64,000 bases of DNA from NCBI GenBank assembly GCA_025602905.1, contig JAHLKI010000002.1:1178001-1242000 (forward strand). Reading direction: 5' to 3'. Positions within the stretch are counted from its first letter, which is position 1; every line of letters starts with the position of its first letter. The position numbers and the translations under genes are program-made. This document shows, in pieces, positions 1-12,188 of the stretch. The notes below the pieces were generated by a model that saw only the letters and a list, made by a program, of their open reading frames with translations, had not been told where the DNA came from and did no database searches. The DNA comes from Phlyctochytrium arcticum. Taxonomy: Eukaryota; Chytridiomycota; Chytridiomycetes; Chytridiales; Chytridiaceae.

Positions 1-1183
1 ACTCGGATTTGCCACGCACGGATACGATCGTTAAAACGCCGCGGACTTAAAAATTCTGTTTTGTGGACTTGTCCTTTTTCTGCCAGGCTAGAGTGGACAT
101 GCTTTGCGCCTGTACAGTTTTGTCGGGCGAGGGACGTTTTGTCCTTGGCAAAGCCAGTATGAACGGTGGACCGTGGAAGCCATGTAGTGGAAACTCCCAT
201 ATTGATGAAGCAGAAAATATTTCATCAAACAACAAAATTCGAGCAATGCAGTACTGTACTTGGGACCTTCGCAATTGATCGCACCTAGGCACGCACATCC
301 TTGACACCCAGCTCGTATACGGCCAAGAAGATCCTCAATTAGTTCAAGAAAATAACATTCTTGATACTGTAATAGATACAATGTCCGACTTTAGCGTCCG
401 TGACTGCTGAAAGGGGGCCGACCTTGGGATAGCAGCGCCCTCCGAATGGCTGTCAATGAAATTACAACACAATTCAAGCTCATTCTCTCGATGTGGTAGA
501 CCGTCCCCGCGTTAAAGACGACCACCTGCTATTTGGAGGTTCAACATCTTTTGGGAAGTATGCTCACGTCGCCGACAGCAGAAGGGAGTAGGGATACTCA
601 GGCTCCGTCCGCTTGTTCCTTCTGCTATGAGCATGCAACGATTGTGTTGAACAGACGGTCAACATCATAGAGCAAGGCTGTGGGGGCAGTGATCTTTGTT
701 GAGAAGGAATTTTCTAAGGCAAGGTAGATCAATGGTTATGTCTGTGCAATGCACATCCTCCGGGCCGGACAGCCGTGTCATGGCATTGTTTAAGGGAAGA
801 CGAGCACTGAAGCTGGGAAGACGTCGGCGCTCGGGAATTAGAGGAATGATCAGTGTAGGGAAGGGAAAATGAATCTATGGACGGGTGGTGTAAAGGCATT
901 CGTCCCCATATGTGGTGTGTCACCATTAGGATGGGATGGGAGATCGGTCTGTAAACTGTGAAGTATGGTGAGCGGATTATACCGCTAGATATGTGCGGTT
1001 GGCCGATTGACGACTGGTTAGAAGACCACAGAAGGACAATCACTTGAGATCCAGTACCTGGCACAACGGTGGGTGTAGAAGACTCGGGTTTAAGACCAGA
1101 GGACGTTGTAAACATAATCAGTGAGAAGTACAGATGGAGATATATCAAGAATGTGGTATGCAAAGATAATATAGAAACAATCC
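1..1183. other. Region downstream of importin beta gene; no supported gene
   Basis: This stretch lies beyond the stop codon of the importin beta gene. Several open frames exist but none shows family motifs or plausible splicing. One reverse-strand frame (307 to 47) contains GPPF and RPSPDK segments that faintly resemble the C-terminus of the unrecognised protein at 5890-7821. The match is short and could be chance. I see no promoter, repeat or RNA gene I can defend. Confidence 0.4.
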
Positions 1184-4100
1184 TCAACATGAGACCTGGC
1201 GCCTAACCATCTCCCTCGCCCACTTGGCGACAGCTTTTGCGTCTTGATCCATGTTTCGATCAGACTTGACAGACTTGAGCAGGCTGGCAATCCAATCAGC
1301 CGAGAAGAGCGGCTTGAACTGTCCAGGCGTAAGCGCTGCGGCCAAATCGCTGAAAGCAAGCATGCATCAGTCGCGAGATGGCATTTGTATACCAGAACAT
1401 CGTCACTCACCCAAGTAAGCCAACCAAAGCAGACGTTAGTTGAGGACTGCGGGCTGCATTTGACGTTGCAATTTCCTGAGCGAAACTAAAAAGCTGGGGA
1501 GTATATGGAGCAAGTAACATCGCTGTAATGAATTTCGTTAGCGACCCTTACGAGCATTCGCGTGACCTCAATACAACATACCTTTATCGGACGCCTTCAA
1601 GCCCTGAACAATACCAACGTAGGCTTCAACGATAGACTCGCGGAGATGGTTTCCGTAATCTTGTTCCTGAATAGATTGCTTTACGGTTTCGGAAGTTAGA
1701 CTTAGTCGACGTAATGTAAGAATGGGGTGCGGTACCACTGTGACGGTAGCCATAGAGCCAGCCTGTTGCAAGACGGCCATGACAATGACGAGATACGTTT
1801 CAAAGTGACCTCCAATTGCCAGAGCAATGTCACCAAAAGCAGCAAGAATAGAGGTTTTGACAAGCTTGTTCAACAGTGGGTTCTGTGAGAGATGATGAGC
1901 AAACCGGTCATCGGGCTAAGTCACAAAGGCGCATACTTGAAGATTGGCTAGCAAGGTGTTCATCAGTCCATCGCAGTACGGTACCATCGCCTCGTTCAAA
2001 GCTCGGGAAATGTCTCCGACAAGTCCAACAGCAATTGAGCACATCTAAAGACATATGAGGCAATAGGCCCTGGAACACTGTCTGTAAAAGCAGTACCTGA
2101 TACTCTTCGTGATTCTGCAAGCTGTTATGCAAGAATGGAGAAAAGCTGTCCATATAACGGCCAAAATCACCCTCCAATGCAACCGTGAGGGCACTGACGG
2201 TCAAAAACGCATCCTCCATGACGGTGGAAGCTTTGGAGCCAGAAGTCATTATAAACAGAAGGTTTTCCATTGTTCGATCAGCGATTGGTACGACGGCCTT
2301 GTTCAATCTGCGGACAACCGCCTAGAGATGAAGGTTTAGTGGAGATGAAAACATTTTGAGTATCATTACGCACGGTCATAGCTCCGCAGAGGTTCGATTG
2401 CAGCTCTGCATGCAGTCGGCGATCATCGGCACTGACTAACTGGTTCTGCTGTCCGTCAGTAGAGCTTCAAAATTCGTTTTGGAATGGAAGCCAAACCTGG
2501 GCTGCGCGAGTTTGTTCGAGACGATCAAGGATGAGGATAGCCAATTTGTTAACAGTTGGCAGACAGTCCTGGAAAAAAGATAAGACTATGTCCATCTATA
2601 GCCAATGTGTAGGAGTTCATACCTTCGCACAATGAGTTACTAGAGAGCCGATAGCCTCGTACACACTTGCACGATAGTTAGGATCTTGATGATGACTGAA
2701 GGGAAACTTAGTATTTGTGCTGCAGCGCATCAAACAAAGAAATACTTTTCTCCCGCAGCACTAAGAGTTCGAATTATGCTTTCGAAATAAATTGAGAGCG
2801 GGTATGTATCGCCATCTTCATCCGATACCCCCAAGTTCTCTCCAAGACTCATCAAAGCCTGTATGCGAAAAAAGAAGCGTGAGTAAGAAGCATGGGCCGC
2901 CTAAATTTTCCAGGTCTCACCCATGCACAGTTGAGTGCAACCCGTGGATTTTCTTGTAATCCTGCAAGGATCGCTTCAATGAATGGTGGTAGAATTTCGG
3001 GCTTGATAGCTGACGGCAAAATCTCGCAAATACGACCAAGTGTCCAGGCTGTAGTGTCCTTAATCTGAAGGACAGGATCTTTCATCATGCCAATTAGGAG
3101 GGGCAACGCCTACATCTCAATTAATTATACTGTCTGACATACTGACAACAACACCTTCCTACCTGCACCACCAATGGCTCCAGAAGTTCTGGGTTCGGTC
3201 CATCCATGATTGAGCCTACTCGTCTATCAGTTGCTACCCCGTTGCAAAATGTCTAATGCAACCAACCAAAAGCCATGATTGAAGCATCTTTGTAGCGCCA
3301 GTCGGAACTTTGAATGTGGGTCTGTACAAATTGCAGAACGGGTTCGACGATCGTGTCACGGGATGCATTAGCAAGCAGTGAAAGACATGTCGCTGCTGCC
3401 ATTGAAACATTCCATTCATCTTCGTCGTCCTCTTCCTCCTTCTTAGTCATGAGCCACCACAATGCATCAACCAATTCTGGGGTAGCCTTTTTCGCGAAGT
3501 GGTAATTAACAATAGACGAGTCCTCCTACAAGATGAGTTAGCATGTTGTCGTTACAAATAATTTATCTTTTACCAACATCGTCATCCGCTTCAAGCTCTG
3601 CTTCCAGCTCGATTTCTTCTTCGCAGATGGTGGACCAAAATTCAACTGCTTGCAAAACAATCTCTTCTTGTTCATGCCGCATTCCCCATAAAGTAAGCTA
3701 GAAGAAGTAGTTGTGAATAAAAATCAATGCCGCGTTCGTAGTAATCAAACGTACAGATCCCAGCGCCTTCTCCATGTACTCATTCATATGCTGATAATAC
3801 GAAGACATTATCTTCACCAAGCATTCGAATGCCACCACCTGGATTTCCGCAACCTCAATTCTCGTCGCTTCACATACAATAGTCATGATGTAATTTCTTT
3901 CAACCTAAAAAGCAACTTTAACCAACGACATTCCGCAAGAGGGGCAGATCGACGCCTACCTCCGCCTCAAAGTTTTGTTTGACAAAGTCAAGTGAGTTGT
4001 AAAGAGCACTCAAAGCGGCCTTCTGAACCGCGGGACTAATAGCGCGATTGTTAGACTGTGCAAGAGCTGATAGGTTATTGGGAGCTAACCTAGGTTCCTC

Positions 4101-4997
4101 CTTACGAGCCCCAGAAACGACCGCAGTGAGGATTGAGTTGGCGTATTGCTGCAGAACATCGGGATCCTGCGAATATAAAACTAAGGATCTCATCTAGCAA
4201 TATTCAACTGGTCGACCTTGCACCTACCACAGCTTCACAAATAAGACCGAGTGCTTGCAAAGACGCTTCCTTCAATTTGGTGTTGTCCGACTTTGTCACA
4301 TTTTCAAGCATGGTAGGAATGAGCTCCTGCCATTCGCCACGGGGAAGTTCGATCGCGGCAATCGCTTGTATGATCTGTCACAATCAAAATCAGGAATGGA
4401 GTTCCTTCCCGAGGCGCCGTCCTACATACCTGCGCTGCAACGTATCCGACACGAGAGTTCTCTCCAGCCAGGGTTTGAAGTACCTAACAGTGATGGTATA
4501 ATGAGTTCGCGCAACAATGTTTCTAAGAGGAGTGAAGAACGTACTACGCCTCTAATCGCCGCTTTGGTATTGTCATCAGTCTCGATCCAGCGATTGGCCA
4601 AAACTTCCTTGCGTTGATATTCCTGTCGAGAAATCATTGAGCATCGCCCACGTAAGGAAGTGAACAGCTATTCGATAAAACCTTGGCGGTCAGCGCGTTC
4701 TTCAGAGCGATTCCTGCCGCTTGGCGGATGGGAAAGGCATTCTCTCCATTTGTCAACTCTTGACAAAGCATGCCGGCATAGGATGGCTGCAATTACAATT
4801 AGGTTGTGATTGTGAATGACAGTGAAGGAAGATTTATTTACGAAAGATTGTTCGGCATATTCCGTCAACTGAGCCTCGGCACTCTCTCGGTGATCTGCAG
4901 CAGAACCTTTTAGCATTCCCAAATTCCTTTACATTATGAGCAACGACCTACCGTGTGAGAGAGTAGCCTCTAGGAGCGGCGCCAAGCTCATCGTCAT
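1184..4997 (-). CDS. Importin subunit beta-1 (karyopherin beta), multi-exon
   Basis: Nuclear import receptor made of HEAT repeats; the family carries importin-alpha/NLS cargo through nuclear pores and releases it on Ran-GTP binding. The first exon (4952-4997) begins [16 protein letters not shown] and splices to a second that continues with [13 protein letters not shown], the usual importin-beta N-terminus. Middle exons match the family, for example [13 protein letters not shown] near 3050 and an acidic stretch near 3430 ([18 protein letters not shown]) that fits the acidic loop. The exon at 1568-1873 carries [17 protein letters not shown] and [17 protein letters not shown]. The last exon ends in [18 protein letters not shown] with TGA at 1184-1186. 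Many short introns interrupt the gene. The family identity is clear; exact splice sites in the middle are not all resolved. It is the orthologue type of yeast Kap95/human KPNB1. Confidence 0.9.
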
Positions 4998-5224
4998 TAG
5001 GTGCAATCCTCTTGAAGAGCAGAGATTGTGAGAGTTTCTAGGGGTACAGTCAAAATCGCCTCATCGAAGTTTGCCAATGGTTTTCTGAGGTCATGTGAGA
5101 ACTACTTTGCCAAAAAGTGTAAATGAAAAATGGGATCACGTGCATGCCTTTTTTAACAATCTGGAAGAATTTCGTACCCATTGACACTTTTTCCACAGTT
5201 TCATTTTGGTCGAAATCAAGCAAG

Positions 5225-5280
5225 GTAAGTGTCGTGCGTACGCTGGAATTGTTGCTGGACGCTGAAGGAGAGACCTTTAG
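5225..5280 (+). other. 5'-UTR intron of the eL28 gene, acceptor abutting the ATG
   Basis: A GTAAGT donor at 5225 and a CCTTTAG acceptor ending at 5280 frame a 56-nt intron whose last base directly precedes the ATG at 5281. Leader introns are common in fungal ribosomal protein genes. The splice has not been proven; it is inferred from the consensus sites. Confidence 0.5.
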
Positions 5281-5758
5281 ATGTCTGGAGATCTTATCTG
5301 GTTGTTGACCCGAGACACTTCTTCCTTCCTCGTGAAGCGAAATGGAGTTCGCCTCAGCCGCGAACCCGGCAACTTGTTGAACGTCAACTCGTTCAAGTAC
5401 TCTGGTCTCGCTCAGCGAAAGGTATGTTGCAAGAGATGCTTGTTTTTTGAGATTCCTCCCCTTGACCTCTTGGTCGCAGAGTATCCACGTTGCCAGCTCT
5501 GAGAAGGGCGCCGCCTTGGTTCTGAAGAAGAACCGTGTCCCCGCCACCAAGCCTTCAAAGGTTGCCCACCAGATCATCCTGAAGAAGGGCCAGCGTGCCA
5601 GTGCCAAGTCCGTCCAAAGCATTCTCCGCAACTACCGCCCCGATCTTCAGACTGCTGCCCTTGCTCGCGTGTCCCGAGTTCTGGACATCCAAAAGCCTGC
5701 CCGTGTTCAGAAGCAGAAGAAGGTTCGCGGAGTCCGAGCCAAGAAGCTGTCTGCTTAG
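5281..5758 (+). CDS. 60S ribosomal protein eL28 (L28e family), two exons
   Basis: Structural protein of the large cytosolic ribosomal subunit. Exon 1 (5281-5421) encodes MSGDLIWLLTRDTSSFLVKR and NSFKYSGL, the conserved N-terminal signature of L28e. A 58-nt intron (GTATGT...CGCAG, 5422-5479) is followed by exon 2 (5480-5758), which encodes a lysine-rich C-terminal half with SILRNYRPDLQTAALARVSR. The product is about 139 residues, normal for the family, and ends at TAG 5756-5758. It is transcribed away from the importin beta gene, whose start codon is only ~280 bp upstream, so the two probably share a divergent promoter. Confidence 0.92.
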
Positions 5759-5889
5759 ATTATTGTACATACACACAATACGATCATCTAGCTGCATGGC
5801 TGTCTAATATATCTACCCTACTCTAAGCTTCATACTGCTATGGTTGGCAATTCTACTCTGATACATGCTAAAATATGAAAATTTTAAAA

Positions 5890-7821
5890 TCAGTCTTTAA
5901 CTCCCACGTGTGAACTGTCTGCCTTACCAGTCTTGACTGACTTCTCAGGAGACGGGCGGTCTCGCGGCGGCAGAATATGATGGAGTTTCCTACGTGAGGC
6001 GTATCCAGAGCTGGAAGGGTATGGTACAGCAAGAGTAAATGGTGGCCCGTTCATAAAAGATGGTGCAAGGTTCACGGGAGAGGACGGAACATTTTGAATC
6101 TCTCGATAATTCCGATGATAGGGAGCAATCTTGAGACGGATAGTCTCGGATTGTTTTGCGAATTGTAATTCCCTAGATTGGTCATCGTACCTCATCTTGC
6201 CATACTCTGTGTGTTGTCGTTCGGCGGTTCTGAGGTACTGGCGCAGCGCATCCATTTGGCTGTGGTTCTCAGCGTACGACTCCGCCAAACCTATACTGAT
6301 AGGTTGAAAAATATAACTTACGTAGGGACAATACTTGAGATCTTGAAAAGTGTTCAGACGCTGTCGCATTAGATTCCCACGGTAAGGCTGAAGGGATAGA
6401 CTTCCATTGAGATGCTCGCGTAGTGCGCTATCCGCCAGTAAACCCAACGCACTATTGCGACATTGATTTCCTACGTCAATCAAGGCCATCGCCGCCGCCG
6501 CCGCTAGACTATCCGTGGGAGCATGTCCCTTGTTGATAGTCGGATCGTCAGATAAGTACCGGATCAACTGCTCCATTGCTATTCGGGATACTGCCGTGCC
6601 TCGAGCATTGACAATAATGGGCGCAATATACAGGACTCCGAGGTATACGTTTTCTCGCTCCTCAAAATCCTGCACTGCAATGAGGGTATCAAAGTATACT
6701 TTAAGAGAACTTTCGTCAAAGGAGGCAGCGGTCGCTAAAATCCGTAGGATGCGTCGACGACTATGCCTAATACAGATGGTGAGTATGATTGTCTTTGCGC
6801 GCCATCAAGATGTAGCAACCTGCTGCATCCCCCTGCGGACGTTCTCAGAATCATGGAAAACACTTGAGCAAGGTCGGACACAACACCGCGCGAAGCCCCC
6901 CTGATCGTTTTGCATAAGTATGAAATGGCAATAGAGATGGCTGGGCTGGAATCATTGTTGCTCGATAAGATATTCTCAATCTAGAAATGGGGGACTGATC
7001 AAAATCTCTTCTCAACATATAGCCAAGACCCTACCGTATCTTGGATGATGCAGGAGAGGTTGCGTAAATACAAGTCATCATGTGCAGCGTGTACCCAAGT
7101 GTTGCCCACAAGATGGGTTTCCAGCAAGCTCCGAAATTCTTCGGAAATAGGAACGATGACTTTAGAGCGGTTGGACAGTGCGTATTCCAATTGTTCCAAC
7201 AACAGACTTAGTATCTGAGAAATGGGAGCACTACTGTCAGTTGTCACGTTTGGGGAAGTACTACAATCCGTTACGGACCATCAGAATCTGTCGTTGTTGC
7301 TCGGTGTCAAACCCAACATCATTATCATCGACGGTGGCTTGAAGTGAGAACCACTGTTTGACCAATTCTGCGAGGGCGGAAACATCACAAATGTTTGAGG
7401 CCACCCGCACATCATTAAGCTCATACAGCAAACAGCGTAGTGCTCGGCATCGTAAAGGAATGATTGGGCAGTGCGCCAACGCGAGCATAGAACGCCGGGA
7501 GGATTTCCGAAGGGACGTGAGTACTGTGTCTCGAGTAACATTCGCCGTGTTACACTTTGACGAAAGGTCTGACCGCAAAACTTTCTCAAGTGACGCGTAG
7601 GCAGTCCAAGCTCTCTTGACTGTCGTCTCACTGGGATCGACTCGTAGCTTTGTGAGCAGATTGTTTATATACTCAATGTCAAAGGGTCTGTTTAGTCGCC
7701 TGTTGCTGCCGACGTTCGTAGTCTCTCGCTTCTCGCACTTGACTCGAGCTGATTGCGAGTCAGCTTGAGGGGTGGGTTGCAATGCCCACGCATGTTGGAC
7801 CAGCACTGTCACGTAGCCCAT
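5890..7821 (-). CDS. Unrecognised alpha-helical protein, multi-exon
   Basis: I do not recognise this gene. Coding segments on the reverse strand chain through consensus introns: a first exon from ATG 7821 (MGYVTVLVQHAWALQ), a segment at 7247-6999, a segment at about 6990-6830 (IENILSSNNDSSPAISIAIS, then RGVVSDLAQVF), and a long last exon ending at 5890. The last exon can be extended upstream of 6675 through LRILATAASFDESSLKVYF. The product is rich in Leu, Ala and amphipathic helices, with no obvious catalytic motif, signal peptide or membrane segment. The C-terminal ~60 residues are basic and proline/serine-rich. A HEAT/ARM-like scaffold or transport factor is possible but not shown. Exon boundaries are approximate. 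Confidence 0.55.
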
Positions 7822-8046
7822 TAGATGTTATTGTGTGTTTGCAATTCTACGTCAGTTGTTCCTGTTCGCTATGCGGGGTTTGATACTTTTTAGGTTCGGA
7901 GTATTGCGTTACGTAACTCAGCCCTAACCTTATTACTTGCGCAGCCGGAGCGAACTTGCGAAGGCCCTGGGAACTTTGTCAAACAAACAAACTACATGAA
8001 TCAGAAATCTATACAAAACGCCGAAACTTGTGCACTAGAGAAAGAA

Positions 8047-10505
8047 TCAATTGTCTCCCTCCTCCGGATGTTTGCCCTCAGGGCAAGAATTGGTATGCTG
8101 CGACTTCCAAGTATTGAATGCGACCCAGAGCGGATCGCTTCTATGTATAGTGATGCATTCTGACGTGTAGCTGCTCGCCGTGTCAGACGTAGGGGGACCA
8201 TCAGCTTCAGATTGCGCGGTCATTGAAGGAGAGGGAATGAAAGAAGACTTGTATGTATTTGCCGCCTTGCGTAAGGCCAAAATACTCGCAAGCTCAGACT
8301 GAAGCTGATTTATCGACTCGAGCCACTGAACGTTCCAGACAAAAAAAAATTAGCATCTCTGTCGCGGTCAGTTTGTATGCGCGAGAAACGTTACCAGTGT
8401 GATTTCCTCATCGGAAAGTCGTAAATTCCCACCAAAGGCCGCGGCCCGCTTGGGGTCCGATACGGCCGCCGCATACAGGAGAATATTGTCGCCAGCGGCA
8501 AGTTTCGGCTGTGCGGTGTTGTAGAGTTCTGAAATGTGGCTTGAGTACGCGGACTGGTCCAGTTCCTCTGGTTGAGGAGAGCCTGTAGCAGATATAGAGC
8601 GAGCTGTTCCCAAATCTCTTAATGACCGCACTTTGTTGATGAAATCAAGTCGCACGCGTTGCTCCGGGAGCCGATGCTTGGTATTTCCCACACTAAACAC
8701 CGTGTCACTATCGTAAACGTTGTTCCCGTCCACCACTCGACTGTTCTTTGAGGATCTACTGTCGGTAGTACCATCATTGATAATATCGATGTACCCATTG
8801 TGGGGGACTCTGTACCCCTGAACGGGAAATTCTCGCTTGGCCTTGGTCTTTTTGCCACTGGCTGTCCTTGGTTTCTGATTTCGCTGCTGCAGGGCCTGAT
8901 TTCCAGAGGCTTGAGCCAGTCGGTCACTCGGAACAACTGTGCCGGGTTCAAACTCACTGGTCGAATTAACATTCTCAAAGGAGTCTCGATCAACCCATCT
9001 CCATGAGGAGTTCATTCGAAGTTTTGGCAAAGACCAGTCCACATGACAGGGGCACATCCATTTCCGCCGGATTTGAAAAGTACCAGATGACTCGAGTTTC
9101 GCAATATTTTCCGCACTTGGAGTTTTTTTCCCAGCGCCTAGGCTGCTTCGACCTGAGGTATTGGAAAACATTTCGGGGCGTGACCTGCCGGATTTCGATT
9201 GGCGCTCTGAGAAATCCATATCAAGTACCGTGTCCGATCCCCACGTTGTTTCGCGAAGAGCGTTCCACGAAGCCGCATCAACCACTTCGGTTTCTTCGTC
9301 ACGCAATTCTGGTGGTATAGTAGTTAAAGGTGGGGTAAGGCAGTCTAAATGCCAGTATAGCGGGCAGTAATCACATTTGATCAGCTCTGTTCGTTCGGAT
9401 TGGACTTGTGGTGTAGCTGAAGTGGTACTGGTGGAGGAGTGGGAAAGTAAAAAGGAAGTAGATGCCAATTTGATGCCTGTTTTCCCGCAGCGGAAGCACA
9501 CATGCTTCTCGGAGCGCGTACGGCTCTCAGATGAGGGCAGCTCAGCAGCAGCTAGCCCATTACTCGTTTGCCTCCGGGTATGTTTATTTTGCTTGTTTGT
9601 TCGGAAAACATCCACCTCTCGCAAATCAATCAGTGCGCCCGTACCAGGATGCCGCCTGATGCCGACGAAGGAGTTGACAATTTCAGATGGAAGCTCAAAT
9701 GCACGCGGATTCAGAGTTTCGAGAACGCTCAGTAAATGATCAAAGATGTTTGAAACGCTCTCAGGAGCACGAGAAGACTGTGCGGATGGTGATTTCAGCT
9801 TTTTCTTCCTCCGTGAATGCTCATCCTGCTCGTCACCATATCAAATAAATGCCAAGACTAGCCAAAGGACGAAAATCATACCTTTGACGCGCGACAGTTG
9901 TTGCACTCCCATTTACCAGGTGGCACATCCTCAATGCTAGAAAACCCCTCTTCGACGCAAAAGAAATGGAAGGCTCGAGGGCAAGAGTCGCAACAGAGCA
10001 AACGCCCGCGTCCCAAACACACTGAGCAATGATCATCATTCGACGCCGGCAGGATTTGCTGGTACAACATGTAGTTTAGTCCCAAGAATTGATGCTATGA
10101 TTGGAAATTATGTGCGTAGGCATACCAACCTTTTCGTCATCATTTTCCGCGTACGCGACCTTTACGTTGTCCAGCCGCGATGAATGGCGCTGCGGTGAAA
10201 GACTCAAGTTCTGTGATGCCGTTGGGGTTGCCGTTTCTGCTTTGGCCACGTCCGACTGGTTTCTATTCTTCCCCGGCGATCTTGATGGGCGTTTCTTGCT
10301 GCGTGAGGTATTAAAACAATTGATGGGCTTGGAAAGCAAAACAAGCGCACCTTTGACCAAGCGCTGCGCAGGCCATACGGACCGCGAGCATATCCTGCGA
10401 TAGTTCGTTCTCGTGCTGGTCATGAGCTGCCGACTTTTTCGCAAAAGGGTTTGCCGGCGTGGCTGTCGGCGTTACCGGCTTGGAGTGTTGCTGCAGGGGT
10501 TCCAT
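8047..10505 (-). CDS. PHD-finger protein, Rco1-like (histone deacetylase complex subunit type)
   Basis: Predicted chromatin reader. The start used is ATG 10505 (MEPLQQHSKPVTPTATPANP). A first canonical PHD finger lies at ~10050-9900 (DDHCSVCLGRGRLLCCDSCP, then FHFFCVEEGF and WECNNC). A second, atypical PHD lies in the next large exon: HVCFRCGKTG near 9500, then ELIKCDYCPLYWHLDCL, then KWMCPCHVDW near 9060. Two PHD fingers split by an insert fit the Rco1/Cph1 subunits of Rpd3S-type complexes. A basic Ser/Pro-rich linker precedes PHD1. The last exon (8280 to 8047) encodes an acidic tail and follows an intron that removes the out-of-frame end of the previous exon. Assignment rests on domain order; the paralogous Cti6/Pho23-type families are less likely because they have one PHD. 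Confidence 0.75.
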
Positions 10506-12188
10506 TGCGGCATGCAGCGCGACGGCGGATACGACCGGCAGGAAGAGCAGCAAGCCAGAAATTCAGCGAGGAGGTTCCTTGTGATGAACGGGCCCGCCGT
10601 TCCTTTGGTGCCCGTATAATAAGCGTGGTGTTTGCTTTATGGTTGGGGATTTGCCTGGGTGCTTTGCTGTTGTTCACGGGCTGCTTGCTGCTCGATGTCC
10701 CTGTGCGATGCTCTATACCCAGATGCGGAAGAATGACACGGCCCCCTTGGCTTGCTGTGCCACGGCAAGGCCAGACAGCTGTCAGGTGGGCAGATTTCGT
10801 TCGAACAGGAGAAAAGAATGATATTGAAATGAAAAATGAGCGACAATATAGAGTTTATGAAGATGTTCTACAGCGGGTCGGTTTGTTGCGAGAATACCTA
10901 CACTTGAGCTTACCACTAAAGCCAGATAGGACATTTAATAGTCTGGAAAAGAAAGTCGTCCATTATGTTTAGCTTTGATAACTAGAGGCTGGGAAAAGAA
11001 GTTAGCCTGGACAAGCGAAAGCAGAAGGAGACCCAATAGCATTTTGCCGAATTTCCTGCTGGCTCATACCTTCCAAAGATCCCACCAGGAGATCCAATAC
11101 AGTCTTGCCATATGATTTGCAATCTTTTCGTGAGAAGTTTCCCTTCCTGCTAGTTGTAGTGGTGCACGGCACCGTTGTCATCATGGGGGACCACTGGGGG
11201 TGTAAGAAAGATATCAGGTGGGAGGTTAGGGATTTGAGATGTTTGGTGTGTTTGGAAGCAATATGACACCACGGGGAGGCCTAGTATGAATCTTCTGGAT
11301 TGGCGGACGGCCGTGATACTGCAACTTTGGCTTCTGAGCCTGACAGGACATCCACTGCTTAGAACATCACGCCAATCACTGCTTTCCAGACCGATGTAGT
11401 TGATCTTATGAGATAGACGTGCATTTCTTGAGTGGAGGACAAAACTGCTGGGACTGGGCAATCCGAGCTATCGCGTAGAACAATGCAGTGTAACATTCCC
11501 AGGTGCTACTCAAGATGAAATGCGTCAGTAGCCGCAAGATTATCCGTGTGTCTTGCTAATACACAGCAGACGTTGCGCAGGCCTTCTCCTGCAAATGTGG
11601 AGCTTCGGGATATTGATTGGTAAACCAAGCAGTTCAGATCAATTCCCAGTCGCGAAGCTCGAAGACAATACAGGTAAGCAACTTGGGGTGCTCTGGCTTT
11701 CGGCAAGCAATCGCTACTGCATAGTCGTTCCATTTTAGCCCATAAGAAACCATCGCCAAAAACAGCTCTAATCGATCAAAAAGATCGTCTGCCCCACCGC
11801 CTGGTACAGTCGCTCCGGGAAGGCTTTATTGCCCTGGAACTCCAAGTGCCTCTTCCTCCCCTCAGTACCGAGACCTTGCCTGCATAGCTTTCCGTCCAGT
11901 TTCTATTCTCTTGATGAACTTGACGTAGCAGCCACACTCAGAGCCACACTCAAGAACTGACTCAAGAAGTCGTTCACCATGAATTGAATCTGATGCAGTT
12001 AATGATCTGTTAATCCAGTGCAAAAGTTCATAACCACCGCAAAAGGGCAAATGACTGACCTAATCTGGATGACACACGCACCCCGGGAGCAGGCGGAGCA
12101 GGCGAGCAGCGCAAGCGGCCAACCCGGAAGTTCAGTTCCCCAACGAAAACCGGTGAAATAAAATATACGAGGCAAAAATCTGCCAGTC
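10506..12188. other. 1.7-kb intergenic region between divergent genes
   Basis: This lies between the PHD gene (reading left) and the zinc-cluster gene (reading right). Open frames here, such as 10451-10972 on the plus strand, overlap or mirror the N-terminus of the PHD gene and lack family motifs or splice logic. I see no repeat or RNA gene. It most likely holds the two promoters and leader sequences. Confidence 0.45.

Noticed and set aside
47..307. A reverse frame resembling the C-terminus of the protein at 5890-7821 (GPPF...RPSP)
   Set aside because: Only about ten residues agree in a proline-rich context; too little to call a duplicated gene.
10451..10972. A 173-residue forward frame with a hydrophobic stretch
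   Set aside because: It is largely antisense to the first exon of the PHD-finger gene and its promoter, has no motif, and the opposite strand explains the coding signal better.
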